DNA from: an uncultured Methylophilaceae bacterium
Lineage (GTDB): Bacteria > Pseudomonadota > Gammaproteobacteria > Burkholderiales > Methylophilaceae
Assembly (NCBI GenBank): GCA_905182075.1
Contig: CAJIZS010000001.1
Coordinates: 124,001-188,000, forward strand
Length of the DNA: 64,000 nucleotides
Reading direction: 5' to 3'
Part shown: piece by piece, positions 55,599 through 64,000 of the stretch
Numbering within the stretch: position 1 is the first letter of the stretch
Layout: each line of letters opens with the position of its first letter
Notes under the pieces: generated by a model
What the model was told of the DNA's origin: nothing
Seen by the model: only the letters and a program-made list of their open reading frames with translations
Databases searched by the model: none
Position numbers and translations under genes: made by a program

Positions 55599-55683
55599 TG
55601 GTGGAGGGAGAAGGATTCGAACCTTCGTACTCAGAGAGAACGGATTTACAGTCCGTCGCCTTTAACCACTCGGCCACCCCTCC
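55599..55683 (-). tRNA. tyrU: tRNA-Tyr (GTA)
   Basis: 85 nt with encoded CCA and the long variable arm of a class II tRNA. The acceptor GGAGGGG pairs with CTCCCTCC. The anticodon loop CTGTAAA gives GTA. Confidence 0.95.
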
Positions 55684-55697
55684 AAACCGAACCCGAA

Positions 55698-55726
55698 ATT
55701 ATGTTGTGTTTTTAATGTTTTGTCAA
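55698..55726 (-). promoter_or_regulatory. Sigma70 promoter for tRNA-Tyr-Gly-Thr-tuf
   Basis: On the minus strand a perfect TTGACA (55726-55721) and CATAAT (55703-55698) are exactly 17 bp apart, in the gap between tRNA-Thr(TGT) and tRNA-Tyr. Predicted initiation is only a few bases before the tRNA-Tyr gene, as expected for stable RNA. Confidence 0.7.
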
Positions 55727-55772
55727 TTAAAACAACTGGATATTTATAAAAAAGATTAAGAAAAAATAAAAA

Positions 55773-55848
55773 TGGTGCCCTCTGTCGGATTCGAACTGAC
55801 GACCTACGCATTACAAGTGCGTTGCTCTACCAACTGAGCTAAGAGGGC
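55773..55848 (-). tRNA. thrU: tRNA-Thr (TGT)
   Basis: 76 nt with encoded CCA. The acceptor GCCCTCT pairs with AGAGGGC. The anticodon loop CTTGTAA gives TGT. First tRNA of the cluster. Confidence 0.95.
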
Positions 55849-55890
55849 GTCTTTGGAAAAGGTTACTATATCAACTTTTTTTAATTGAAA

Positions 55891-56341
55891 CTAGAGTTTT
55901 TGTAAGCTAATTAAAATTGTTTCTTGAAATGATTGGATTTTTTTTATTGGTTTTTTAGTAGTACTAATTTTCTCTATACCCTCTCTTTACTAGCTTCAAA
56001 ATATCCTTTGTTGTTTACAAATATTCCTTCACCAGTCTCTACACTATAGATTGCTTTTATAGAATCTATTGATAAAGATAAAAATATAAATAATGATAAA
56101 TCCAAAGAGTTAATAACAATCATTAATAATAATATTTTGAGATTGTGTTACTGTATTTATTTAATACTAATGAATTATCTATTCCTCGATCGACTTTCCT
56201 ATTAATTAATGTAATAGCTTGAGTGACTATAAGTTTAGTATCTTCATTTAACTCAGCTCTAATGTAAGGGGTAAGGTCTGAATCAACACACCAATCATAA
56301 ATTCCTTTAATTAAATAAGCGTTGCTATTTAATTTACTCAA
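55891..56341 (-). CDS. sspB: ClpXP adaptor SspB, frameshifted
   Basis: Delivers ssrA-tagged proteins to ClpXP. NAYLIKGIYDWCVDSDLTPY is the N-terminal SspB signature. After an indel near 56130 the next segment is hard to follow, but one frame then reads DSIKAIYSVETGEGIFV, the conserved SspB strand, and a polar tail to a stop at 55891. About 145 residues, normal. It lies one base after sspA, the standard pair. Confidence 0.85.
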
Positions 56342-56342
56342 G

Positions 56343-56941
56343 TTACATTCTCATTGCTTTTTCGGCAGGTGACATTGCTTCAGAAAATAAAGGCCTTTGA
56401 AAAATTTTATCAGCATACTTCAGGACAGCCGAGCATTGATTTGTTAATTTAATATTATAATGAAGCAATCGCCACAACAATGGAGCTATTGCCACATCTA
56501 ACATTGAGTATTCATCATGTAATAAATACGGTTGCTTCGTTAAAATTGGATTTAATTTATAGATGAGAAAAAACACCAATATATCTTCGAAAAGTAACTG
56601 TAATATTGTTTTTTTCTAAAACATTCATGTATACAAATAACTCATTTTCAAAATCTTTTAAAAAAAGTCTTGCCCTTGCTCTCATAACTGGATCAGGTGG
56701 CATTAACTGAGGGTGCGGAAACCTTTCATCTATGTATTCATTAATAATATTAGCATCTGTTAATACCAAATCCCTTTCAACTAAAACAGGGTGATCTGAG
56801 TAAGGACTAAGAATAGATAAATCTTCAGGTTTATTTAAACGATCAAGAAACTGTCTCGCATAGGCAGATAAAGATTCAACATAGAACTATGCGACATCTG
56901 TGACTAAATGGATCGAGTGCGTTTGAATATAATTTCATCAT
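56343..56941 (-). CDS. sspA: Stringent starvation protein A, frameshifted
   Basis: GST-fold RNA-polymerase-associated protein. MMKLYSNALDPFSHRCRIVL, then LNKPEDLSILSPYSDHPVLV, DANIINEYIDERFPHPQLMP and LDVAIAPLLWRLLHYNIKL. Indels near 56880 and 56570; the segment at 56820-56890 is poorly conserved and may hold more. About 200 residues. It follows the cytochrome c1 gene, the usual betaproteobacterial order. Confidence 0.9.
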
Positions 56942-56944
56942 AAT

Positions 56945-57615
56945 TTATTTAATATCTCTCCAGAATTCTCTCTTAAGGTTTACCGATAAGAAAAGAAGTA
57001 AAATTAAAAACCCTAAAACATATAGTCCTATTTTTTGTCTTTTTAGTTTGACGGGCTCTGACATAAAAGCCAGATAATTTGTAAGATCAGCAGCCAAAGA
57101 ATCATACTCTTTTTCAGTTAAATTTCCAGGTTTTATTAAACTCAAATTTCCTGAATTGGCATCAAGCGTCTGCTCCCCCTGCAATTCCCACAAAATATGA
57201 GGCATTGCAGAATTTAAATAAACTTTATTGTTCCACCCCATCTCCCTTGTCTTATCGCGGTAAAACCCACGCATATAACTATATATCCAATCAACACCTC
57301 TTGATCTTGCAACTACAGTTAGATCAGGGGGTGAAGCACCAAACCATTCTTTAGAGTCATCAGCAGACATTGCAATACTCATGGTATCTCCGACCTTATT
57401 ACTCGTGAACAATAAATTCTCTTTTATTGAATTTTTTATATAAACTAAGGCAATTCATGTGGTGATATCGCATATAGTTTGCACTATGGCAGTTTAAGCA
57501 ATAGTTAACAAATATTCTTGCTCCCCTTTGAAGTGACTGTTTGTCTGATAAATCTATAGTAGCGTTCATGTATATATTTGTGACAAGACCAATATAATAA
57601 AAAACTTAAAAGCAT
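56945..57615 (-). CDS. petC: Cytochrome c1 of the bc1 complex, frameshifted
   Basis: Haem-binding subunit of complex III. The haem motif CLNCH lies in FVNYCLNCHSANYMRY. Then DTMSIAMSADDSKEWFGASP, VDWIYSYMRGFYRDKTREMG and a C-terminal anchor IGLYVLGFLILLLFLSV. Indels near 57415-57460 and 57570; the signal peptide is only partly readable (MLLSFLLYW from 57615). About 223 residues. It follows petB by 7 bp. Confidence 0.93.
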
Positions 57616-57622
57616 TAAAAAG

Positions 57623-58900
57623 TTATAATGAAATATTAATTGAATCTTTTTTAGGAACAGGCTTAGTCTTATCTTTTTTACTGTAAATTGGCATTAAAAT
57701 AAAAAATAAAAAATAAATTATTGTGAATATACGAGCGACCAAAGTAGCAAAATCTATCCCTCCAATAAGTGGGATGTAAGATGGTAATTGCCCCCAAATA
57801 TTTGATGGCACAGTTCCTAAGTAACCAAGGACAATAAAGCTAACTACAAAAGAAGCTAGCCACTTCTTGTAAAGAATACCTTTATAGCGAATCGACCTTA
57901 CTTTACTTTTATCAAGCCAAGGAACAAAATAAAAAATCATGACCGAGAGGCCCATGGCAGCAACGCCGCCAAAGAGCTTATCTGGAACAGCACGTAAGAT
58001 GGCATAAAAAGGTGTGAAATACCAAACAGGGGCAATATGATCTGGGGTAACTAGTGGGTTAGCGGGAATAAAATTATTTGCCTCTAACAAATAGCCTCCC
58101 ATCTCTGGTGCAAAGAAATATAATTGAGCAAAACTATTAAAAATACTAGCAACCCATAAGTCTTTAACAGTGTAATAAGGGTGAAAATGGAATTCCATCT
58201 AAAGGTACCCGTCTTTTTATCTTTAGTATCTTTTATTTCAACGCCATCTGGATTGTTCAGCACCTACTTCATGCAAAGCAACCAAATGCATAAAAACTAG
58301 GGCTATGAGAATTAAGGGTAATGCAACAACATGCAAAGCGAAGAAGCGAGAAATTGTGGCACCAGAAATATAATAATCCCCTCTGACCCATAATTCCAAA
58401 GACTCACCAATAAAGGGAATTGCACCAAAAAGGGAAATAATAACTTGAGCACCCCAGTATGACATTTGGCCCATATGGTAAGAACATACCCTAGAAAACC
58501 TTCGGCCATCATAACAAGGTAAATTGTCATCCCAAAAAGCCATACTAGCTCACGAGGCTTATGATAAGAACCATACATTAGTCCTCTAAACATATGCAAA
58601 TAAACTAACTACAAAAAATAAAGACGCTCCAGTTGAATGCATATATCTAATTAACCAGCCCCACTCCACATCTCTCATTATATATTCAACAGATGCAAAA
58701 GCTTGAGCTGCATCTGGTTTATAATTTATTGTTAAGAAAATCCCAGTTACAATTTGTAATACAAATATAAATATAGCTAAAGCACCAAAATAATAAAAGA
58801 AATTAAAGTTTTTTGGAGCATAATATTGTGATAAATGATTTTTAACAAAATTACTTACAGGCAGCCTTTCGTCAATCCATGCCATCAACTTATTACTCAT
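57623..58900 (-). CDS. petB: Cytochrome b of the bc1 complex, frameshifted
   Basis: Membrane subunit with both b haems. It starts [20 protein letters not shown]; then [77 protein letters not shown] and [10 protein letters not shown]. The quinol-site [14 protein letters not shown] is a PEWY-type variant. Indels near 58590, 58490 and 58230. About 425 residues, in the range for betaproteobacterial cytochrome b. Confidence 0.95.
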
Positions 58901-59492
58901 TAGCTTTTTTCTCCATCTTCACCAACAATTATTTTATTATCACTATAACGATATGGGGGCACTACTAGATTGGTTGGAGCAGGAGATCCTTTAAAGACTC
59001 TTCCAGCTAAATCAAACTTTGAGCCATGACAAGGGCAAAAGAAACCCCCCTCCCATGAATCTCCCATCTCACCCTTAGGGGATAATTTTGGTGATGGAGA
59101 GCACCCGAGGTGAGTACAAATCCCAACCATTACTAAAACATTGGGCTTTATTGACCTTGTGCTATTTTGACAATATTCAGGTTGCTGTGAGGTGATTTTG
59201 AATCGGGATCTGTCAAAATCTCTATGTCGTTTAAACTTGAGAGCATCTTTTCAGATCTGTTTAAAATCCAAACTGGCTGACCTCGCCATTCGGCTGTCTT
59301 GAGCTCATCTTTTTTGACCTGAGCAACATCAAACTCAACCGGAGCACCTGCGGCCTTGGCTTTTTCACTAGGGCCCATACTTGCAACAAAAGGCACCCCT
59401 AAGGCACAAACGCCTACGGCTCCAGTTACAGAGGTTGCAGCTAACAAAAATTTTCTTCGATTAAAATCGACTTTTTTACTACTATTTGTCAT
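58900..59492 (-). CDS. petA: Rieske iron-sulfur protein, frameshifted
   Basis: 2Fe-2S subunit of complex III. The N-terminus has a twin-arginine signal, [18 protein letters not shown], fitting export by the Tat genes next door. After an indel near 59150, VGICTHLGC and [11 protein letters not shown] are the two cluster-binding boxes, and [20 protein letters not shown] follows. About 198 residues. Start of the petABC operon. Confidence 0.95.
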
Positions 59493-59542
59493 GTAGAAAT
59501 CCTAATACCGAGTTTTGAAAAGTATTTTATGTCTTCAGCCGT

Positions 59543-59548
59543 ATTATA
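59543..59548 (-). promoter_or_regulatory. Probable petABC -10 box
   Basis: A perfect TATAAT on the minus strand preceded directly by TTTTG lies 51 bp before the petA start, in the gap to tatC. The matching -35 (17 bp upstream) is weak. Confidence 0.45.
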
Positions 59549-59646
59549 CAAAATAACATAAGCAACAGACAGTACTTTTCAACTTATAATTCAAAGGGAT
59601 TGTTTAAAATTTATTTTTTGGCCAGCACTTCTTGGTATGTTGTTTT

Positions 59647-60304
59647 TCAAGCAGCTAATAAAATTTGGGATATTATATCTGGTGGTGTAAAGATTGCGCC
59701 AAAAATAAATGCAACTACGATAATATATGGTCTAATTTTTTTGAGTGTTTCTATTTTTATCAGATTAAATTTTACAGAGGTTATTAAAACTAGTGGCACC
59801 TCAAAAGCTAGTCCAAATGCCAAAAAAAGTGAAATTATCATCTGTAGGTAGCTTGATATATCTATCATTAAATCAACATCTTTAGGGGTTACAGATATAA
59901 AAAAACTAAATACAAGGGGAAAGATTAAAAAATAAACAAAAAAAGTACCTGCTAAGAATAAAAGAAATCCTATTTTATTATTTGTTATTAAAGTGCCTTT
60001 CTTTTTTATATAGTCCAGGAGAAACGAATTTCCAAATCTGGAAAAATATAAGGGGCAAAGTGATTATTAAAGCACAATATGCAGTTATTTTAAATGGGAC
60101 CACGAAAGTAGCAGTAAGTTTTGTTGAGATAACTGATCCATTTAATAAAGTTAATTGGTCTAATAGTGGTTGAGAAAAAAAATAATAAATTTCGTTTGCG
60201 AATGGCATCATTACTATAAAAAAAATTAAGTAGATAAAAACAGATTTAATAGCAGTTAACCTTAGTTCTGAAAAATGTCCAAAGAAAATATTTAATCTAC
60301 TCAT
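59647..60304 (-). CDS. tatC: Twin-arginine translocase TatC, frameshifted, short end
   Basis: Tat substrate receptor. SRLNIFFGHFSELRLTAIKS with the HFSELR motif, then VSTKLTATFVVPFKITAYCA-type helices, IWKFVSPGLYKKE, and FTPPDIISQILLA. An indel near 59990 splits it. After FTPPD, where family members have a sixth helix (usually starting with a proline and ending LYE-), this one stops within a few residues and no frame supplies the helix. About 219 residues, some 25 short. Confidence 0.9.
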
Positions 60305-60307
60305 AAT

Positions 60308-60520
60308 TTATTTTGATTTTTTAATTTCTTTTTCAATATCTTTTAATTCTTTATATTTATCTTCTCTTTCTATCTCTTTTTTAATATCTGATATTAAAAA
60401 TCTCACCTTCTTCATTAATTTTCCCGCGCCTCTTGCAAGCATTGGGATATTTTTTGGCGAAACAAACATTATTAAAGCAAAAACAACAACAAGTAATTCT
60501 GCAAATGAAATATCAAACAT
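60308..60520 (-). CDS. tatB: Twin-arginine translocase TatB
   Basis: 70 residues, intact. One N-terminal helix MFDISFAELLVVVFALIMFV, then an amphipathic helix and a basic tail. Short for TatB (E. coli 171), but its position between tatA and tatC and the SFAELLVV start support it. Its stop lies 3 bp before tatC. Confidence 0.88.
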   Translation of the reverse strand: MFDISFAELLVVVFALIMFVSPKNIPMLARGAGKLMKKVRFLISDIKKEIEREDKYKELKDIEKEIKKSK

Positions 60521-60535
60521 GATTAAATTTTATGC

Positions 60536-60700
60536 CTACTTTTTAATTGATTTCTTATTTACTTTTTTTTTGGGGCTATTCATTCCTTCTTTAAAACTTT
60601 TGACTGCTGTGCCCAAATCACCGCCTATATTTTTTAATTTTCCCGCTCCAAAAATAACTTCAGCCTGGGTGAAAGCCCGACAGTCATTTATTCCAGGCAT
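60536..60700 (-). CDS. tatA: TatA with the membrane helix replaced
   Basis: 54 residues. MPGI and, from residue 17, FGAGKLKNIGGDLGTAVKSF then KEGMNSPKKKVNKKS, typical TatA. Between them, where the hydrophobic helix should be, the sequence reads NDCRAFTQAEVI and is polar. A helix is needed to insert in the membrane, so as written the protein would not work. The replaced DNA (about 60658-60690) is GC-richer than the rest. Confidence 0.8.
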   Translation of the reverse strand: MPGINDCRAFTQAEVIFGAGKLKNIGGDLGTAVKSFKEGMNSPKKKVNKKSIKK

Positions 60701-60713
60701 TACTTTCTCCTAA

Positions 60714-61367
<654 letters not shown>

Positions 61368-61371
<4 letters not shown>

Positions 61372-61766
61372 TTTTTATCCTTATAAATTTCTTTAGGATT
61401 ATTAGGGAATATTTGGTTTTCTTCTATTTTTTTTGTTTTCATATTAATTTTATTATAAAAGCAACTTGCTCTACCTGTATGACAGGCAATTCCTCCGATT
61501 TGATTAACTGTTATCAGCAAAGAATCATTATCACAGTCTAAAAACATATCTTCTATATGCTGAAAATGTCCAGATTCCTCTCCCTTGAGCCAAACTTTGT
61601 TTCTTGATCGAGACCAATAAATTGCTTTTCCTGTGCTCATTGATTCCTCCAAAGTTTCTTGATTCATCCATGCAAACATAATTACCTTTTCCGTATTTAC
61701 TTCTTGAACAATTACTGGCAATAACCCATCTTTATCCCACCTTATATTATCAATCCAGTCACTCAT
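61368..61766 (-). CDS. hisI: Phosphoribosyl-AMP cyclohydrolase
   Basis: 132 residues, intact. VIMFAWMNQETLEESMSTGK, YWSRSRNKVWLKGEESGHFQ and the zinc-ligand cysteines in DMFLDCDNDSLL and GGIACHTGRASCFY. A separate gene here, not fused with hisE, which is the usual betaproteobacterial state. Confidence 0.97.
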
Positions 61767-62516
61767 AGCCTTACCTCTATATTGTTATCGAACATATATT
61801 GCTTTGCTTCTTGAATTGTAAATTGAATAATGAAATATACTTGCCGCTAATACAGCGTCTGCCTTGCCAACTACAACAGCATCTCTTAGGTGCTCCAAGT
61901 TTCCTACGCCACCTGAAGCAATAATTGGTACATTTACTGCGTCAGAAATTAATTTATTTAATTTATTATCAAAACCTGTTTTTGTGCCGTCTCTATCCAT
62001 ACTCGTTAAAAGTAATTCTCCGGCACCCATCTTAGCCATTTTTTTTGCCCAGTTAACTGCATCGATTCCAGTAGCATTTCTGCCGCCATGTGTAAAAACT
62101 TCCCAGTGATCATCAACTTTTTTGGCATCAATCGCAACTACGATTGCCTGAGAACCAAAGCGACTTGTTGACTCTCCCACCAAATCTGGGTTTAGAATAG
62201 CTGAAGTATTAATTCCGACTTTATCTGCTCCTGCATTCAAAAGGTTCCTTATGTCATTACAGGTTTTTACACCCCCGCCAACCGTCAAAGGAATAAAAAT
62301 TTCCTTTGCAACCCGCTCTACAATATCAAATAATAGCCCTCTATTGTCTGAGCTTGCAGTAATATCAAGGAAAGTTAATTCATCCGCACCTTGTTCATTA
62401 TATTTTTTTGCAATCTCAACAGGATTAAAGTTTTCCCTAAGTACACCTTTTATACCTTTAACAACTCTACCATTTTTAACATCAAGGCATGGAATAATTC
62501 TTTTTGAGACAGTCAT
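61763..62516 (-). CDS. hisF: Imidazole glycerol phosphate synthase HisF, frameshifted at the end
   Basis: Cyclase subunit, partner of His[21 protein letters not shown] with the catalytic Asp11, [41 protein letters not shown] with the second catalytic Asp, and [14 protein letters not shown]. An indel near 61815 hides the last residues ([18 protein letters not shown]). About 251 residues. ATGA overlap with hisI. Confidence 0.96.
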
Positions 62517-62518
62517 AA

Positions 62519-63259
62519 TTAACCTGTTAAACGCTCAGCTAAACCTTGAGCGTCCTTAAAATCTAGTGTGCCTTCGTATATGGCAGTTCCCGTAATAACT
62601 CCTTCGATGCCTATACTTGAGACTTCGCAGAGATCCTCAATGTCCTTTAGCCTAGATACACCGCCGCTTGCAATAACAGGAATTTTTAAAGATTCAGCTA
62701 ATTTTACTGTTGCCTCAATATTCACACCAGACATCATCCCATCGCGACCTATGTCAGTATAAATAATTGAATCCACACCGTATCCTTCAAACTTTTGACC
62801 CAGTTCAATAACATTTTGTCCTGTAAGTTTTGCCCATCCATTAATTGCTACATCTCCGTCTTTTGCATCAAGCCCCACAATAATCTGCCCAGGAAATGCA
62901 TTGCATGCTTCAAGTAAAAAATCTGGATTAGTGACTGCTGCAGTTCCAATGATAATAGAATCAACCCCGCTATTCAAAAAATTTTCTACTGTTTTCATGT
63001 TCCTAATTCCGCCACCAAGTTGAATTAATGCCGAACCTCCAACTGCAGATACAATAGATTTAATAGCTTCTTGATTAACAGGCTTTCCTGCAAAAGCACC
63101 GTCAAGGTCCACTAAATGCAATCTTTTTGCACCCAAATCTACCCATTTTCTTGCCATTTCAGAGGGATTTTCAGAAAAAATAGTTGATTGATCCATTAGG
63201 CCTTGCTTGAGCCTAACGCATTTACCTTCTTTCAAGTCAATTGCTGGAATAATAATCAT
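62519..63259 (-). CDS. hisA: ProFAR isomerase HisA
   Basis: 246 residues, intact. [20 protein letters not shown] with the catalytic Asp, [49 protein letters not shown] with the second catalytic Asp, and [15 protein letters not shown]. Two bp before hisF. Confidence 0.97.
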   Translation of the reverse strand: MIIIPAIDLKEGKCVRLKQGLMDQSTIFSENPSEMARKWVDLGAKRLHLVDLDGAFAGKPVNQEAIKSIVSAVGGSALIQLGGGIRNMKTVENFLNSGVDSIIIGTAAVTNPDFLLEACNAFPGQIIVGLDAKDGDVAINGWAKLTGQNVIELGQKFEGYGVDSIIYTDIGRDGMMSGVNIEATVKLAESLKIPVIASGGVSRLKDIEDLCEVSSIGIEGVITGTAIYEGTLDFKDAQGLAERLTG

Positions 63260-63268
63260 AATATCAAT

Positions 63269-63883
63269 CTAGACATCCCATGAAATGAAGTTTTTTAACA
63301 ATTGCAGGCCCATCTCTGCACTTTTTTCAGGGTGAAACTGTACTGCAAAAATATTATCTTTTGCAACTGCACAAGTAAAATTTTCTCCATGACTTGAGGC
63401 TGCCATTATTAAATTCTCATCTTCAACCTCAGCATAATAACTATGAACAAAATAAAAGTCAGAATTCTCATCTATATCCTTAAATAAGTCATTATTTTTG
63501 AATTGAATTGTATTCCACCCCATATGCGGAACCTTTATTCTTTCCAAAGCATTTGGTTGAAACTTCTTTACTTTTCCCGGAATCAAACCAAAACCATTAA
63601 CATCTCCCTCTTCGCTTGAATCAAATAGCATTTGTAGGCCCAGGCAAATACCCAAAAAAGGTTTTTGCTTCGCTGCCTCAATAACTGAGTCCTTCAGGCC
63701 GGCTTTATCTAATTGGATAATACAATCTGGCATAGCGCCTTGTCCTGGGAAAATAACTCTATCTGCTTTGGAGACAATTTCTGGGTCACTGGTAACAATT
63801 GATTTACATTGGGGTGAGATAAAACTGACAGCATTATGGACTGATCTTAAATTACCTATTCCATAATCAATAATTGCAATCAT
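63269..63883 (-). CDS. hisH: Imidazole glycerol phosphate synthase HisH
   Basis: 204 residues, intact glutaminase subunit. MIAIIDYGIGNLRSVHNAV, VIFPGQGAMPDC, the nucleophile elbow FLGICLGLQML, and the His-Glu pair in FAVQFHPEKSAEMG. It feeds ammonia to HisF. Confidence 0.97.
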   Translation of the reverse strand: MIAIIDYGIGNLRSVHNAVSFISPQCKSIVTSDPEIVSKADRVIFPGQGAMPDCIIQLDKAGLKDSVIEAAKQKPFLGICLGLQMLFDSSEEGDVNGFGLIPGKVKKFQPNALERIKVPHMGWNTIQFKNNDLFKDIDENSDFYFVHSYYAEVEDENLIMAASSHGENFTCAVAKDNIFAVQFHPEKSAEMGLQLLKNFISWDV

Positions 63884-63934
63884 AAATTGAATTTAAATAT
63901 CTTAATAAATTAAAAGAAACTATCCCTAGAGTGC

Positions 63935-64000
63935 TTAATGAATTTTTATTTTCTCATCAAGTTCAACTGCGACCCTTAAAGCTCTTCCAAAAGCTTTAAA
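63935..64000 (-). CDS. hisB: Imidazoleglycerol-phosphate dehydratase, C-terminus only
   Basis: The minus strand entering from the window edge reads FKAFGRALRVAVELDEKIKI, the C-terminus of HisB. The frame stops at 63935; the next frame reads SLSTLGIV, a near match to the usual PSTKG end, so one more indel probably lies here and the true stop is 20-40 bp further on. Gene order B-H-A-F-I-E is standard. Confidence 0.85.
   Translation of the reverse strand, partial: FKAFGRALRVAVELDEKIKIH

Overview
The window is a housekeeping region of an AT-rich bacterium, most likely a betaproteobacterium close to the marine Methylophilales (OM43-type). Three gene orders point that way. The ribosomal block runs secY-infA-rpmJ-rpsM. 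The right end runs hisB-H-A-F-I-E, HIT, tatABC, petABC, sspA, sspB. The left end has thrB, a DUF2782 gene and polA. The species assignment is inferred from gene order and protein similarity recalled from memory; no search was run.

Layout. 1-4.5 kb: membrane protein, thrB and a DUF2782 gene on the minus strand, then polA. 4.5-12.1 kb (plus): CinA-like protein, dusB-fis, purH-purD, a TsaC/Sua5-like protein, a broken hemF, and an amino-acid permease. 12.2-20.8 kb: a YeaD-type mutarotase and ilvD (minus), lgt (plus), ybdD/cstA and a DUF429 gene (minus), then coaBC-dut-rpmB-rpmG (plus). 20.9-23.6 kb: mscS and mgtE (minus). 23.7-54.1 kb (all minus): a near-complete translation and transcription superlocus, read from secE through nusG, rplKAJL, rpoBC, rpsLG, fusA, tuf, rpsJ, the S10, spc and alpha operons, to rplQ. 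54.1-55.9 kb: tRNA-Trp, a second tuf and the thr-tyr-gly-thr tRNA cluster. 55.9-64 kb: sspBA, the cytochrome bc1 genes, the Tat export genes, a HIT protein and the histidine genes.

The dominant feature is sequence quality. About two thirds of the protein genes carry one or more single-base frameshifts, mostly at short homopolymers, including genes that cannot be lost (rpoB, rpoC, fusA, rpsC, secY). They are annotated as genes with probable sequencing indels, not as pseudogenes.

In at least four genes a block of about 190-600 bp has been replaced by unrelated sequence: an alphaproteobacterial-type LptE fragment in polA, an antisense cytochrome oxidase subunit I fragment in dusB, a GC-richer hemF block followed by a glutathione peroxidase fragment at hemF, and an archaeal-like 23S rRNA fragment in rpoC. 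TatA has lost its membrane helix to a short unrelated stretch. The simplest reading is a chimeric metagenomic assembly. I see no CRISPR array, insertion sequence, prophage or new defence-like system.

Regulatory structure that survives includes a textbook L10 leader before rplJ, good sigma70 promoters before rplN, rpsM, rpmB and the tRNA-tuf unit, a perfect 18-bp inverted repeat between rplL and rpoB, and an inverted repeat before rplC.
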